Below, one piece after another: positions 1-5,490 of a DNA stretch of 6,169 nt (positions are counted from its first letter, which is position 1; each line of letters begins with the position of its first letter). Source of the DNA: Deinococcus sp. (GTDB taxonomy: Bacteria > Deinococcota > Deinococci > Deinococcales > Deinococcaceae); the NCBI GenBank assembly GCA_018260275.1, contig JAGLBK010000157.1:1-6169 (forward strand). Reading direction: 5' to 3'. A program made the position numbers and the translations under genes. The notes beneath the pieces were generated by a model. That model searched no databases and was not told the origin of the DNA. It saw only the letters and a program-made list of their open reading frames with translations.

Positions 1-1
1 G

Positions 2-64
2 ATTCGTTACCGCCAGCTCCCGGCCAAGCTTCTTGGCCTGAACACCGATGCGACATCAACTTAA
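2..64 (+). CDS. Possible C-terminal tail of an upstream gene (partial)
   Basis: One plus-strand frame is open from the window edge to a TAA at 62-64 and reads IRYRQLPAKLLGLNTDATST. It has a plausible protein-like composition, and the AT-rich stretch after the stop (about 60-95) looks intergenic. The other two plus frames give less protein-like peptides. Only 20 residues are visible, so no family can be named. The gene would converge on the small minus-strand gene that ends at 87. The call rests on composition alone and could be chance. Confidence 0.35.
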   Translation: MRYRQLPAKLLGLNTDATST

Positions 65-86
65 CTCGTTATCAATAAAATTCAGT

Positions 87-218
87 TCATTCGTGACGCT
101 GGCGGCGGTTCTGCACGCGCACCGGAACAGGCACGAAACGCCGCTGTGGCTCAGGCTTCTGGCGGGAGGCCAGCACGAGGGAAGTCATGATGATCAGGGC
201 CGCGAGAAGGAGTTCCAT
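87..218 (-). CDS. Small single-pass membrane protein, 43 aa, unknown function
   Basis: The reading frame starts at ATG 218-216 and ends at TGA 89-87. The protein begins MELLLAALIIMTSLVLASRQ: one hydrophobic helix (about residues 2-18) followed by a charged tail rich in Arg, Pro and Gln. This suggests a membrane-anchored peptide with a cytoplasmic or nucleic-acid-facing basic tail, but nothing identifies a function. The frame stays open upstream to 275; I chose the inner ATG because the hydrophobic segment then sits at the N-terminus. A weak -10-like CATAGT preceded by TG (225-230) lies 6 bases upstream, as for other genes here, and there is no clear Shine-Dalgarno. It lies 76 bases downstream of the acetyltransferase on the same strand, so read-through is also possible. 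Whether it is really coding is uncertain. Confidence 0.45.
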   Translation of the reverse strand: MELLLAALIIMTSLVLASRQKPEPQRRFVPVPVRVQNRRQRHE

Positions 219-294
219 ACGCGCACTATGACAGCTTATTCCTGACAGGACTTTGACAAGTATGACAATGAGCAAAAGCGCATCCTATCCGGCC

Positions 295-747
295 TCAGTA
301 CAGCTCTAACGCCATGAGGACAAGACGGTCCAGACGGCCCACTTCCCTGAACCCAGCCTTGGCATACGCCCGGAGCGCACGTTCATTGCTCTGAGCAGGA
401 TCGATGAGCACCCGACGTAATTCCGGGCGCTCACGTCGCAACCAGCCGGTAAATTCTGCAATGATGCGGGGCCCTAGCCCCCGGCCAGTCAGTTCGCGCT
501 CCCCGATCAACAAGTCTAGGCCCCAGGTTTCACCATCCGGAGCAACAAACGGCCAGAAGTCGCTGTCCGCTGTAACTCGCACAGTCTGGAGATACCCCGC
601 AGGACGCTGCTGCACGAGAAAGATAAACCCCGCCACTTTACGCCCTGGAGCAAAATAATGGGCCGCGACTGCCGTTTCGTCTCGTTCGCCGTCATCCCAG
701 AACACCCGGACATGAAGCGCCTGAAGCCAGCGCGTCAGCAGCGGCAA
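295..747 (-). CDS. GNAT N-acetyltransferase, AAC(6')-like; N-terminus cut by an amber codon (possible pseudogene)
   Basis: From the TTG at 747 the frame gives 150 residues of a GNAT fold. The acetyl-CoA-binding motif A region runs DLLIGERELTGRGLG (about 78-92, core R89-G90-L91-G92). The motif B-like segment DPAQSNERALRAYAKAGF (116-133) is typical of aminoglycoside 6'-N-acetyltransferase-like and related small-molecule acetyltransferases. The substrate cannot be read from the sequence. The N-terminus is odd. The family's usual first strand is encoded just upstream in the same frame (SELSFVPLER), but a TAG at 751-753 separates it from HLPLLTRWLQ. A TTG at 798-796, nine bases after GGAGG (812-808, inside the EVE gene), would be a good original start and would give about 167 residues. 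Translation from TTG 747 would lack strand beta-1. The gene follows the EVE gene closely on the same strand, probably in one transcript. The GNAT family call is firm; whether the gene works is not. Confidence 0.75.
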   Translation of the reverse strand: MPLLTRWLQALHVRVFWDDGERDETAVAAHYFAPGRKVAGFIFLVQQRPAGYLQTVRVTADSDFWPFVAPDGETWGLDLLIGERELTGRGLGPRIIAEFTGWLRRERPELRRVLIDPAQSNERALRAYAKAGFREVGRLDRLVLMALELY

Positions 748-778
748 ATGCTAGCGTTCCAGTGGCACAAAAGACAGT

Positions 779-1264
779 TCAGAAGGTGGCAGGATCAAGC
801 CCAGCGGCCTCCAGCGCGGCACGGAACTGTTCGGGGGTAACCGGCAACACGCTCAGGCGCGTGCCCTTGCGGACTAGCGGCGAATCGGCCCACTCGGGCA
901 GCTCCCGCAAACGGTCCAGGGGAAGAACCGCCGGGAACGCGGCCACTGCTTCGACCTCGACCATGCTCCAGCGCGGGCTGGCCGGGTCGGATTTGGGGTC
1001 GTAATACGAGCTGGCCGGGTCGAATTGCAGGTTGTCGGGCCACGCTTCCCGCGTAACGCGCAGCACCCCGGCGATACCCGCTGGCCGGGCGTTGGAATGA
1101 TAGAAAAGCCCGAGGTCGCCCGCCCGCATCTGGCGCAGAAAATTGCGGGCCTGATAGTTGCGCACGCCGTTCCAGGGTTCACGTCCCGCAGCCACCAGAT
1201 CGGCATACCCGAACACATCGGGTTCAGATTTCAGGAGCCAGAATTGTTCAGGGCGGCGCGTCAC
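779..1264 (-). CDS. EVE domain-containing protein (THYN1-like, PUA-like fold)
   Basis: This 161-residue protein is essentially one EVE domain. Family signatures in order are QFWLLKSEPDVF (7-18), WNGVRNYQARNFLRQM (31-46), the GDLGLFYHS strand (49-57), GIAGVLRV (63-70), SSYYDPKSDPASPRW (85-99) and PLVRKGTRLSVLPVTPEQF near the C-terminus. Stand-alone EVE proteins of about 150-160 residues are common in bacteria. The fold is related to PUA/YTH domains and is thought to bind modified bases in nucleic acid, but the physiological ligand of this type is not settled. I chose the GTG start at 1264 because it gives the family's usual length and has TACCCT six bases upstream. An ATG at 1312 would add 16 residues not expected in the family. 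No restriction or toxin gene adjoins it, so a defence role is not supported here. It is divergent from the glycosidase gene and upstream of the GNAT gene. Confidence 0.9.
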   Translation of the reverse strand: MTRRPEQFWLLKSEPDVFGYADLVAAGREPWNGVRNYQARNFLRQMRAGDLGLFYHSNARPAGIAGVLRVTREAWPDNLQFDPASSYYDPKSDPASPRWSMVEVEAVAAFPAVLPLDRLRELPEWADSPLVRKGTRLSVLPVTPEQFRAALEAAGLDPATF

Positions 1265-1270
1265 GGCTTC

Positions 1271-1276
1271 AGGGTA
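1271..1276 (-). promoter_or_regulatory. -10-like element for the EVE gene (TACCCT)
   Basis: On the minus strand TACCCT fits TANNNT and lies 6 bases before the GTG at 1264. Transcription would begin at or next to the start codon, giving a leaderless mRNA. No convincing -35 hexamer is seen at 16-18 bases. If the ATG at 1312 were the start instead, this site would fall inside the gene. Confidence 0.5.
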
Positions 1277-1363
1277 CAGCGAGCAGCGAAAAACACCGAC
1301 TCTGAAAGGCATAGGCAGTCCCAGCTCTTTTCCGGCAGGACCCCATGACCACGGAGGTTGGTA

Positions 1364-1369
1364 TAAACT
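1364..1369 (+). promoter_or_regulatory. -10-like element for the glycosidase gene (TAAACT)
   Basis: TAAACT, within TATAAACT, lies 7 bases before the GTG at 1377, placing the expected transcript start at or beside the start codon. GGAGG at 1353-1357 is about 19 bases from the GTG, too far to act as a normal ribosome binding site for it. No good -35 is visible. Confidence 0.55.
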
Positions 1370-1376
1370 CGCTTAT

Positions 1377-3377
1377 GTGAAGTTGGTCTGGAAGTGGTGG
1401 GTATCGGGAGCAGTCCTGCTGGGCAGCACCCTGGCAACAGTGGGGCAGGCCCGTTCGGTGGCAATTGGCGGGGCAGCCCAGGCAGCTGCCGTCGATTCGC
1501 GCGTCTTGCAAGGCACAGAGATGCTACCCGTTTGGAGTCTGCCGCGCCTGGGCGTCAGCGTGCGGAACGATCCACGCGACCTGCGACTGGTCTACGGCTC
1601 ACGCGAACTTCATTACGCTCCCGAAAGCGGCTGGCAGACCAGAGGAATACGCAGCAGCAGCCCGCTTGACCCGCCTTACAGTCTGAACGGCAGCCTGTAC
1701 GTGCCGCTGGACGCCCTGCAACGGCTGGGGGTGCGGGTCCTGAACGACACTCCGGCAACGCTGAATTTTGCCCCTCCGGCGCTGGTGCCCACAGTCACGC
1801 TGCCGCCGTCCGGCCAGCCGTCTGCCGCGCCCGCACTGCCCTCGGCCACGCCCGGTCTGGCTGGAACCACTCCTCTGCCCGCCGCGCCGCCTGTGCCCCC
1901 CGCTGGTGCCCCGGCTCCGGCTCAAGCAGGGGCAGGCCCCAGTCAGACCAGTTCCATACCACAGGACGCGGCCCAACTCGCACAGACGCAGCTCCCACAA
2001 ACGCAGCTTCCACAGAACCAGCCGCCACAGACTCCATTGCCGCAAGCCCAGCCCCCGCACCCGGTCGCCAACCTGAACAGCCTCCGCATCAGCCACACGC
2101 TTCACCGCAATGTCGAGGTGCAGCGCGTGGTCATGGAGCTGACGGCCCCAGCGGCGCAGACCATCACGCGCCAGAAAGCGGGCCTGAGTATTCTGCTCGG
2201 TGCGGTCAGTGCCTCGGCGGTCAGCCAGACGCTGCAATCGGGCGAACTGCTGAGCGTCACCCCGGGCCTGGCGGGCGCAACTGTACAACTTCCGACGGGC
2301 GGAGGCGTCAGCGAGATCTTTACCCTCGACAACCCCGCCCGCGTGGTGGTGGATACGACCACGCTGCTCAGCGACACCGTGCCGCCGCCTATCGACCCCG
2401 ACAGCCTGCCGCCGGGCGTGACTTACAGCAACCGGGGCACCCTGCACCTGCTGAGCTTCGACCCGGTCCGCTATCAGGCGCGGGTGGTCAATGCTCCCAG
2501 CGGTAAGGCCGCCGACATCGCCACCCTGGTCAAAAGTGTGGGCGGCGTGGCCGGAGTCAACGGCGGATACTTCGACACAGCCAGCTTTTTGCCGGTCGAT
2601 CTGATCGTCAAAAACGGCCTGATGGTCGCCCCGAGCCTGGAACGCCGCGCCACGGTGGGATTCACGGCGGCGGGCGACACCCTTTTCGGATATCCGCGCC
2701 CCCGCTACGTACTGAGCGGGCCTTTCGGGAGCATGATCGTCAATACTGTCGGGGCTAAAGTTCGGCGTGACCTACTGTGCGCGTTCGTGGGCGACGGACA
2801 GACGGCGGTAGGGACGGACGGGCTGACCACGCTTTACCTGTCGCTGGGGGGGAGTATGGTGCAAAGCGCCCTGACCGGGCGGGTCGTGCCGCCTGCCGGA
2901 ACGCTCGCCGTGACCTTCGACCCGGCCCGCTTTCCCCAGCTGCCGCGCACAGCCGGGCAGTCGCTGAGCACGGCCCTAGCGTGGCACGCCGCCGACGCCC
3001 CGTGGGACACCGTACAGGACGCCCTGAGCGCCGGGCCGCTGCTGGTATCTGGCGGCCGGGTGGCGATCAATCCGGGGCGTGAGAAGTTCGACACCTTCGC
3101 GGGCATCTGGCGTCCGACGCGGCAGGTCGCCGTAGGGACACTGGGTGGCAAACCCACCCTGGCTTACTTTGAATACGGTACTCCCGAGGCTTTTGCCGCC
3201 GCGCTGGCCGCTGCCGGAGTCCGTGACGCCGTGCGTATGGACAGCGGCAGCAGCGCGTCGGTGTACACCACCAGCGGCTTTGCCAACCTGGGCGGCTACC
3301 TGAATACCGTCTGGAGCCAACGCGTGCCCAATGCCATCGTCTTCGTGCCCAGAACCCCGACGGCACGCGGCAAATAA
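1377..3377 (+). CDS. Exported multidomain phosphodiester glycosidase (NAGPA-domain) protein, 666 aa
   Basis: From GTG 1377 the protein starts with a signal peptide: VKLVWKWW, a hydrophobic stretch, and likely cleavage after GQA (residue 25). Next comes a stalk-like copper-amine-oxidase-N-type domain (about 41-133, including YSLNGSLYVPLDALQRLGV). A Pro/Ala/Gln linker (about 134-235) holds five pentapeptide repeats. An AMIN-like segment (about 236-331) precedes a C-terminal NAGPA/phosphodiester glycosidase domain (about 348-660). Domain hallmarks are VNGGYF (394-399), SAGPLLVSGG (551-560), RPTRQVAVGTL (579-589) and RVPNAIVF (649-656). The usual D-G-G-G-S signature appears as MDSGSS (621-626). 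The family cleaves phosphodiester-linked sugars; in bacteria such proteins act outside the cytoplasm, and AMIN domains commonly bind peptidoglycan. A role in cell-wall glycan processing is inferred. The longer open frame back to 1158 overlaps the EVE gene antisense and would bury the signal peptide, so I rejected it. The next gene follows after 12 bases. Confidence 0.85.
   Translation: MKLVWKWWVSGAVLLGSTLATVGQARSVAIGGAAQAAAVDSRVLQGTEMLPVWSLPRLGVSVRNDPRDLRLVYGSRELHYAPESGWQTRGIRSSSPLDPPYSLNGSLYVPLDALQRLGVRVLNDTPATLNFAPPALVPTVTLPPSGQPSAAPALPSATPGLAGTTPLPAAPPVPPAGAPAPAQAGAGPSQTSSIPQDAAQLAQTQLPQTQLPQNQPPQTPLPQAQPPHPVANLNSLRISHTLHRNVEVQRVVMELTAPAAQTITRQKAGLSILLGAVSASAVSQTLQSGELLSVTPGLAGATVQLPTGGGVSEIFTLDNPARVVVDTTTLLSDTVPPPIDPDSLPPGVTYSNRGTLHLLSFDPVRYQARVVNAPSGKAADIATLVKSVGGVAGVNGGYFDTASFLPVDLIVKNGLMVAPSLERRATVGFTAAGDTLFGYPRPRYVLSGPFGSMIVNTVGAKVRRDLLCAFVGDGQTAVGTDGLTTLYLSLGGSMVQSALTGRVVPPAGTLAVTFDPARFPQLPRTAGQSLSTALAWHAADAPWDTVQDALSAGPLLVSGGRVAINPGREKFDTFAGIWRPTRQVAVGTLGGKPTLAYFEYGTPEAFAAALAAAGVRDAVRMDSGSSASVYTTSGFANLGGYLNTVWSQRVPNAIVFVPRTPTARGK
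1983..2057 (+). repeat. Five tandem pentapeptide-coding repeats in the glycosidase linker
   Basis: Residues 203-227 read QTQLP, QTQLP, QNQPP, QTPLP, QAQPP, that is five degenerate 15-bp units in frame. They lie at the end of a Pro-rich linker joining the amine-oxidase-N-like and AMIN-like domains. They probably form an extended, flexible spacer across the envelope. Units differ at silent and replacement sites, so the array is not a recent perfect duplication. Confidence 0.8.
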
Positions 3378-3378
3378 C

Positions 3379-3384
3379 GGAGGT
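3379..3384 (+). promoter_or_regulatory. Strong ribosome binding site GGAGGT
   Basis: GGAGGT begins just after the TAA of the glycosidase gene (3375-3377) and sits 5 bases before ATG 3390. It is the only textbook Shine-Dalgarno before a confident start in the window. It marks this gene as the internal member of a two-gene transcript, in contrast to the apparently leaderless genes around it. Confidence 0.85.
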
Positions 3385-3389
3385 CCACC

Positions 3390-3770
3390 ATGAGAAAAAC
3401 TGTCCTCGGCTGCACCCCGACTCTGCCGGTCCCCACCCTGCTAATGCTGACTCTGCTGACGCTGGTGCCCGCACAGGCCCTGAGCGGCAAAGGCTCGTTC
3501 GTGTTTGGCCGCGTGGTCAAGTCGGCCAGCCTCAGACCGGCCCCCTGTCCGGGCAAGTTAGGCAACCAGCACACACGCTGCGCCCTTTCCGGCGAATCCA
3601 GGGCAACGGTGCAAAACAGGCTGTCGCACTACAAAGACTGGAAGCGCACCGACCCCTGGAAGGCAGGCAGTACCGGCTTTACCAGTGACGGTAAAGACCA
3701 GTACGTGGTGACCGTCATGAACAAGATCGGCAGCAAACACGGCACCCTGATTATTTTCAGCGAACTCTGA
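3390..3770 (+). CDS. Secreted protein of unknown function, 126 aa
   Basis: The protein has a clear signal peptide: MRKTV start, a Leu/Thr-rich hydrophobic core at about 12-27, and likely cleavage after AQA (residue 30). The mature part is about 96 residues, basic, with two cysteines (C53 and C64) that could form a disulfide. It ends in a beta-like segment (QYVVTVMN, then GTLIIFSEL). Cys8 lies before the hydrophobic core, so it is not a lipobox. I recognise no family. The ATG is fixed by GGAGGT five bases upstream. The gene follows the exported glycosidase by 12 bases and must share its transcript, which suggests a joint extracytoplasmic role, for example an accessory or substrate-binding partner; that is inference. 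No terminator is visible in the roughly 115 bases after it. Confidence 0.75.
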   Translation: MRKTVLGCTPTLPVPTLLMLTLLTLVPAQALSGKGSFVFGRVVKSASLRPAPCPGKLGNQHTRCALSGESRATVQNRLSHYKDWKRTDPWKAGSTGFTSDGKDQYVVTVMNKIGSKHGTLIIFSEL

Positions 3771-3874
3771 CAGGCAGCTCCCAGAGAGTAGTTCGTGACG
3801 TGCCCCCTACCCGGCAGGGACTTAACTTAAAGACAGGGCCAAGGCCAGCTGAGCTGCCAGTCAGCACTGACCTC

Positions 3875-3880
3875 TACAGT
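3875..3880 (+). promoter_or_regulatory. -10-like element for the small lipoprotein gene (TACAGT)
   Basis: TACAGT fits TANNNT and lies 6 bases before ATG 3887, again predicting a leaderless mRNA. There is no Shine-Dalgarno at the normal distance and no clear -35. It shows that the small lipoprotein can be transcribed apart from the upstream pair. Confidence 0.55.
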
Positions 3881-3886
3881 TCAGGT

Positions 3887-4015
3887 ATGAAAAAACTTCT
3901 GCTGGCTCTGTTTGCCGTGGCCCTCACAGCCTGCTCGATGACCGATACCACCCGCCAGAGTGCAGGCAACTGCATTGAAACCGGCCTTGGCACCGATTGC
4001 AGCGCTACCCCCTGA
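3887..4015 (+). CDS. Very small lipoprotein, 42 aa
   Basis: The product starts MKKLLLALFAVALTACSMTD: a short lipoprotein signal with lipobox LTAC, so the mature lipid-modified cysteine is C16. The mature peptide has only 27 residues and two more cysteines (C29, C38), which could pair. Size and layout resemble entericidin-type mini-lipoproteins, but I see no family-specific motif and do not assign it there. The ATG at 3887 is preferred over an in-frame ATG at 3800, which would put 29 non-signal residues before the signal peptide; TACAGT at 3875-3880 supports the inner start. A strong terminator begins 15 bases after the stop. Confidence 0.75.
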   Translation: MKKLLLALFAVALTACSMTDTTRQSAGNCIETGLGTDCSATP

Positions 4016-4030
4016 GGCAAACCAGCTCAG

Positions 4031-4070
4031 ACCAGAAAGACGCCACTGGTTCGGCGTCTTTCTGGTTTTT
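4031..4070 (+). terminator. Intrinsic terminator after the small lipoprotein gene
   Basis: A perfect 14-bp stem (4031-4044 with 4053-4066) with an 8-base loop is followed directly by a T run (4066-4070). It ends plus-strand transcription before the convergent msrB gene. In the minus direction the hairpin has no T tract after it, so it is at best a weak terminator for msrB. Confidence 0.92.
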
Positions 4071-4087
4071 CAAGGCAGTGCGAAGCC

Positions 4088-4555
4088 TTATTTTTTAAAC
4101 AGAGGCAGGTAAGCGCCGTAGTCCTGGGCTTCCAGTTCGCTGACGGGCACAAAGCGCAGGGCCGCCGAATTGATGCAGTAGCGCAGCCCCCCCGCCTCCT
4201 GGGGACCGTCCGGAAAGACATGCCCCAGGTGGGAATCGGCCACGGGCGAACGGACTTCCGTGCGGGCGTAGCCGATCTTGTAATCGGTATTTTCGGTCAG
4301 GTCGATGCTGGGCACCGGACGGGTAAAGCTGGGCCAGCCGCAGCCCGCATCGTACTTGTCGAGTGAGGAAAAGAGGGGCTCGCCAGAAACCACGTCCACG
4401 TACAGTCCTTCTTCGGTGTGGTCCCAGTATTCACCGCTGAAAGCACGTTCGGTGCCTTCATGCTGGGTCACCTGATACTGCGCGGGCGTCAGCTTCTGGC
4501 GCAGTTCGGCGTCGGACGGCTTGACAAAATCGGCGGCAGAGTTGGGCTTGGTCAT
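4088..4555 (-). CDS. msrB: Peptide-methionine (R)-S-oxide reductase MsrB
   Basis: MsrB reduces methionine-R-sulfoxide in oxidised proteins back to methionine, with electrons usually from thioredoxin. The 155-residue protein is a complete single MsrB domain with no signal peptide, so it should be cytoplasmic. Hallmarks are FSGEYWDHTEEGLYVDVVSG (39-58), GCGWPSF (71-77), DSHLGHVFPDGP (107-118) and RYCINSAALRFVP (125-137). C127 is the catalytic cysteine and C72 is placed to be the resolving cysteine. The CxxC pairs that bind zinc in many MsrB proteins are absent, so this is the zinc-free form. The start ATG is supported by TATGCT five bases upstream; there is no Shine-Dalgarno. It is divergent from the Bax inhibitor gene across 143 bases, and no msrA lies in the window. 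Confidence 0.96.
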   Translation of the reverse strand: MTKPNSAADFVKPSDAELRQKLTPAQYQVTQHEGTERAFSGEYWDHTEEGLYVDVVSGEPLFSSLDKYDAGCGWPSFTRPVPSIDLTENTDYKIGYARTEVRSPVADSHLGHVFPDGPQEAGGLRYCINSAALRFVPVSELEAQDYGAYLPLFKK

Positions 4556-4560
4556 ACTGC

Positions 4561-4566
4561 AGCATA
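4561..4566 (-). promoter_or_regulatory. -10-like element for msrB (TATGCT)
   Basis: On the minus strand TATGCT lies 5 bases before the msrB ATG, so the mRNA would be leaderless or nearly so. No strong -35 is visible at 16-18 bases. Confidence 0.5.
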
Positions 4567-4686
4567 AACAATGCCCACGGGGGCTGACCGTAACGTGCCT
4601 CTCTTGCCCAGCGGGTGGCCTCCCGGATTACCGCTGAATAAAGGGAGAAGCAGCCGCCCCAGGGAACTTTGAGCGGGCCAACCGCG

Positions 4687-4692
4687 TATCGT
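4687..4692 (+). promoter_or_regulatory. -10-like element for the Bax inhibitor gene (TATCGT)
   Basis: TATCGT lies 6 bases before ATG 4699. The intervening AAGGTG looks Shine-Dalgarno-like but abuts the ATG, too close to act as one. This again fits a leaderless start. An in-frame GTG at 4696 directly before the ATG is an alternative start adding one residue. Confidence 0.55.
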
Positions 4693-4698
4693 AAGGTG

Positions 4699-5385
4699 AT
4701 GCAAACCTACCCCACCACCACCGGACGCACGGCGGATATCGTCCGCACCTTTATGGCCCGCACCTATTCCTGGATGTCGGCGGGGCTGGCCCTCACGGCG
4801 GGGGTCGCCTTCATCACCGCGCAGAACTACGGCCTCGCGGTGCAGGTGATGCACCTCAGGCTGCCGCTGATGCTGGCGCAACTGGCGCTGGTCTTCGTAC
4901 TCAGTGGACTGTCCCAGCGCATGAGTGCTTCGCTGGCCGGGATGCTTTTTATTGCCTACGCCGCCCTCACGGGCCTGACCTTCAGTTCGCTGTTCTTCGC
5001 CTACTCGCCCGCCGCCGTCATCTCGGCCTTTGCCACTACGGCAGTAACCTTCGCACTGATGAGCGTCGCCGGATTCGTCATCAAAAAAGACCTGAGCGTT
5101 ATGGGACGCTTTTTCATGTTCGCGGTCATCGGCCTGCTGGTCGCCATGATCGTCAGCATGTTCATCCACAGCAGCGCTCTGGTCCTGGGCCTGAGTGTGG
5201 TCGGCGTGCTGCTCTTCGCGGGGCTGACCGCCTACGACACCCAGATGCTGCGTAACCTCGCCCTCAGCGGCGTGACAGGCGAACACGCCGAGAAAGCCGC
5301 CATCAACGGTGCACTCTCGCTGTACCTCGACTTCATCAATATCTTCCTGTTCATCCTGCGAATCGTGAATGGCGGACGCCGCTAG
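4699..5385 (+). CDS. Bax inhibitor-1/YccA family membrane protein, 228 aa
   Basis: This is a bacterial member of the TMBIM/BI-1 family, integral membrane proteins that include the calcium-leak channel YetJ and the FtsH-interacting YccA. Which activity applies here is not shown by the sequence. About seven hydrophobic helices are visible (roughly 27-42, 55-71, 77-97, 103-126, 135-157, 159-177, 203-222). Family signatures are the N-terminal FMARTYSWMSAGLALTAGVA, the AYDTQ motif (178-182), and the C-terminal ALSLYLDFINIFLFILRI (205-222). D180 and D211 sit in the helices that carry the paired, pH-sensing aspartates of YetJ, though equivalence would need an alignment. The start at 4699 is preferred over an in-frame ATG at 4669 because it removes ten atypical residues and fits TATCGT upstream. 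A terminator begins 24 bases after the stop, so the gene is probably monocistronic. Confidence 0.93.
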   Translation: MQTYPTTTGRTADIVRTFMARTYSWMSAGLALTAGVAFITAQNYGLAVQVMHLRLPLMLAQLALVFVLSGLSQRMSASLAGMLFIAYAALTGLTFSSLFFAYSPAAVISAFATTAVTFALMSVAGFVIKKDLSVMGRFFMFAVIGLLVAMIVSMFIHSSALVLGLSVVGVLLFAGLTAYDTQMLRNLALSGVTGEHAEKAAINGALSLYLDFINIFLFILRIVNGGRR

Positions 5386-5408
5386 GCGCCCGTACGCCAT
5401 TTCACTGA

Positions 5409-5440
5409 AGCCGCCCGGCAGATGGTCCGGGCGGCTTTTT
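5409..5440 (+). terminator. Intrinsic terminator after the Bax inhibitor gene
   Basis: A GC-rich 10-bp perfect stem (5409-5418 with 5427-5436) with an 8-base loop is followed by five T residues (5436-5440). It terminates the Bax inhibitor transcript. The minus-strand gene ends at 5491, but the hairpin lacks a T tract in that direction. Confidence 0.9.
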
Positions 5441-5490
5441 GTGGCGCTGGGAGACACCTTATTGCGTCCAGGCGCTTGACGAGGGCTACC

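Noticed and set aside
22..38. Perfect 7-bp hairpin with a 3-base loop (GGCCAAG/CTTGGCC)
   Set aside because: It has no T tract and falls in the likely coding tail of the upstream gene, so it is not called a terminator.
48..245. Plus-strand open frame of 65 codons near the left edge
   Set aside because: His/Arg-rich with no start signal; the opposite strand has a membrane-peptide frame that looks more real.
253..258. Perfect TTGACA on the plus strand
   Set aside because: No -10-like hexamer at 16-18 bases and no plus-strand gene follows; it lies between two minus-strand genes.
779..1264. EVE protein as part of a defence system
   Set aside because: EVE domains occur in some modification-dependent restriction enzymes, but this one is a stand-alone single domain with no nuclease, helicase or methylase nearby.
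1158..1376. Upstream extension of the glycosidase reading frame to an ATG at 1158
   Set aside because: It overlaps the EVE gene antisense and would place 73 atypical residues before a clear signal peptide; GTG 1377 fits better.
1599..2447. Minus-strand open frame of about 280 codons opposite the glycosidase linker
   Set aside because: It is Arg/Gly/Gln-rich and low in complexity, mirroring the Pro/Ala-rich linker; an antisense shadow.
3773..3858. 8-base inverted repeat GGCAGCTC / GAGCTGCC about 70 bases apart
   Set aside because: The arms are too far apart and too short to claim a structure or operator, and no T tract follows, so it is not a terminator for the secreted-protein operon.
4552..5457. 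Long minus-strand open frame (about 300 codons) opposite the Bax inhibitor gene
   Set aside because: Its product is rich in His, Asp, Gln and Arg with no domain, typical of the antisense frame of a GC-rich hydrophobic gene; the plus strand holds a well-recognised family.
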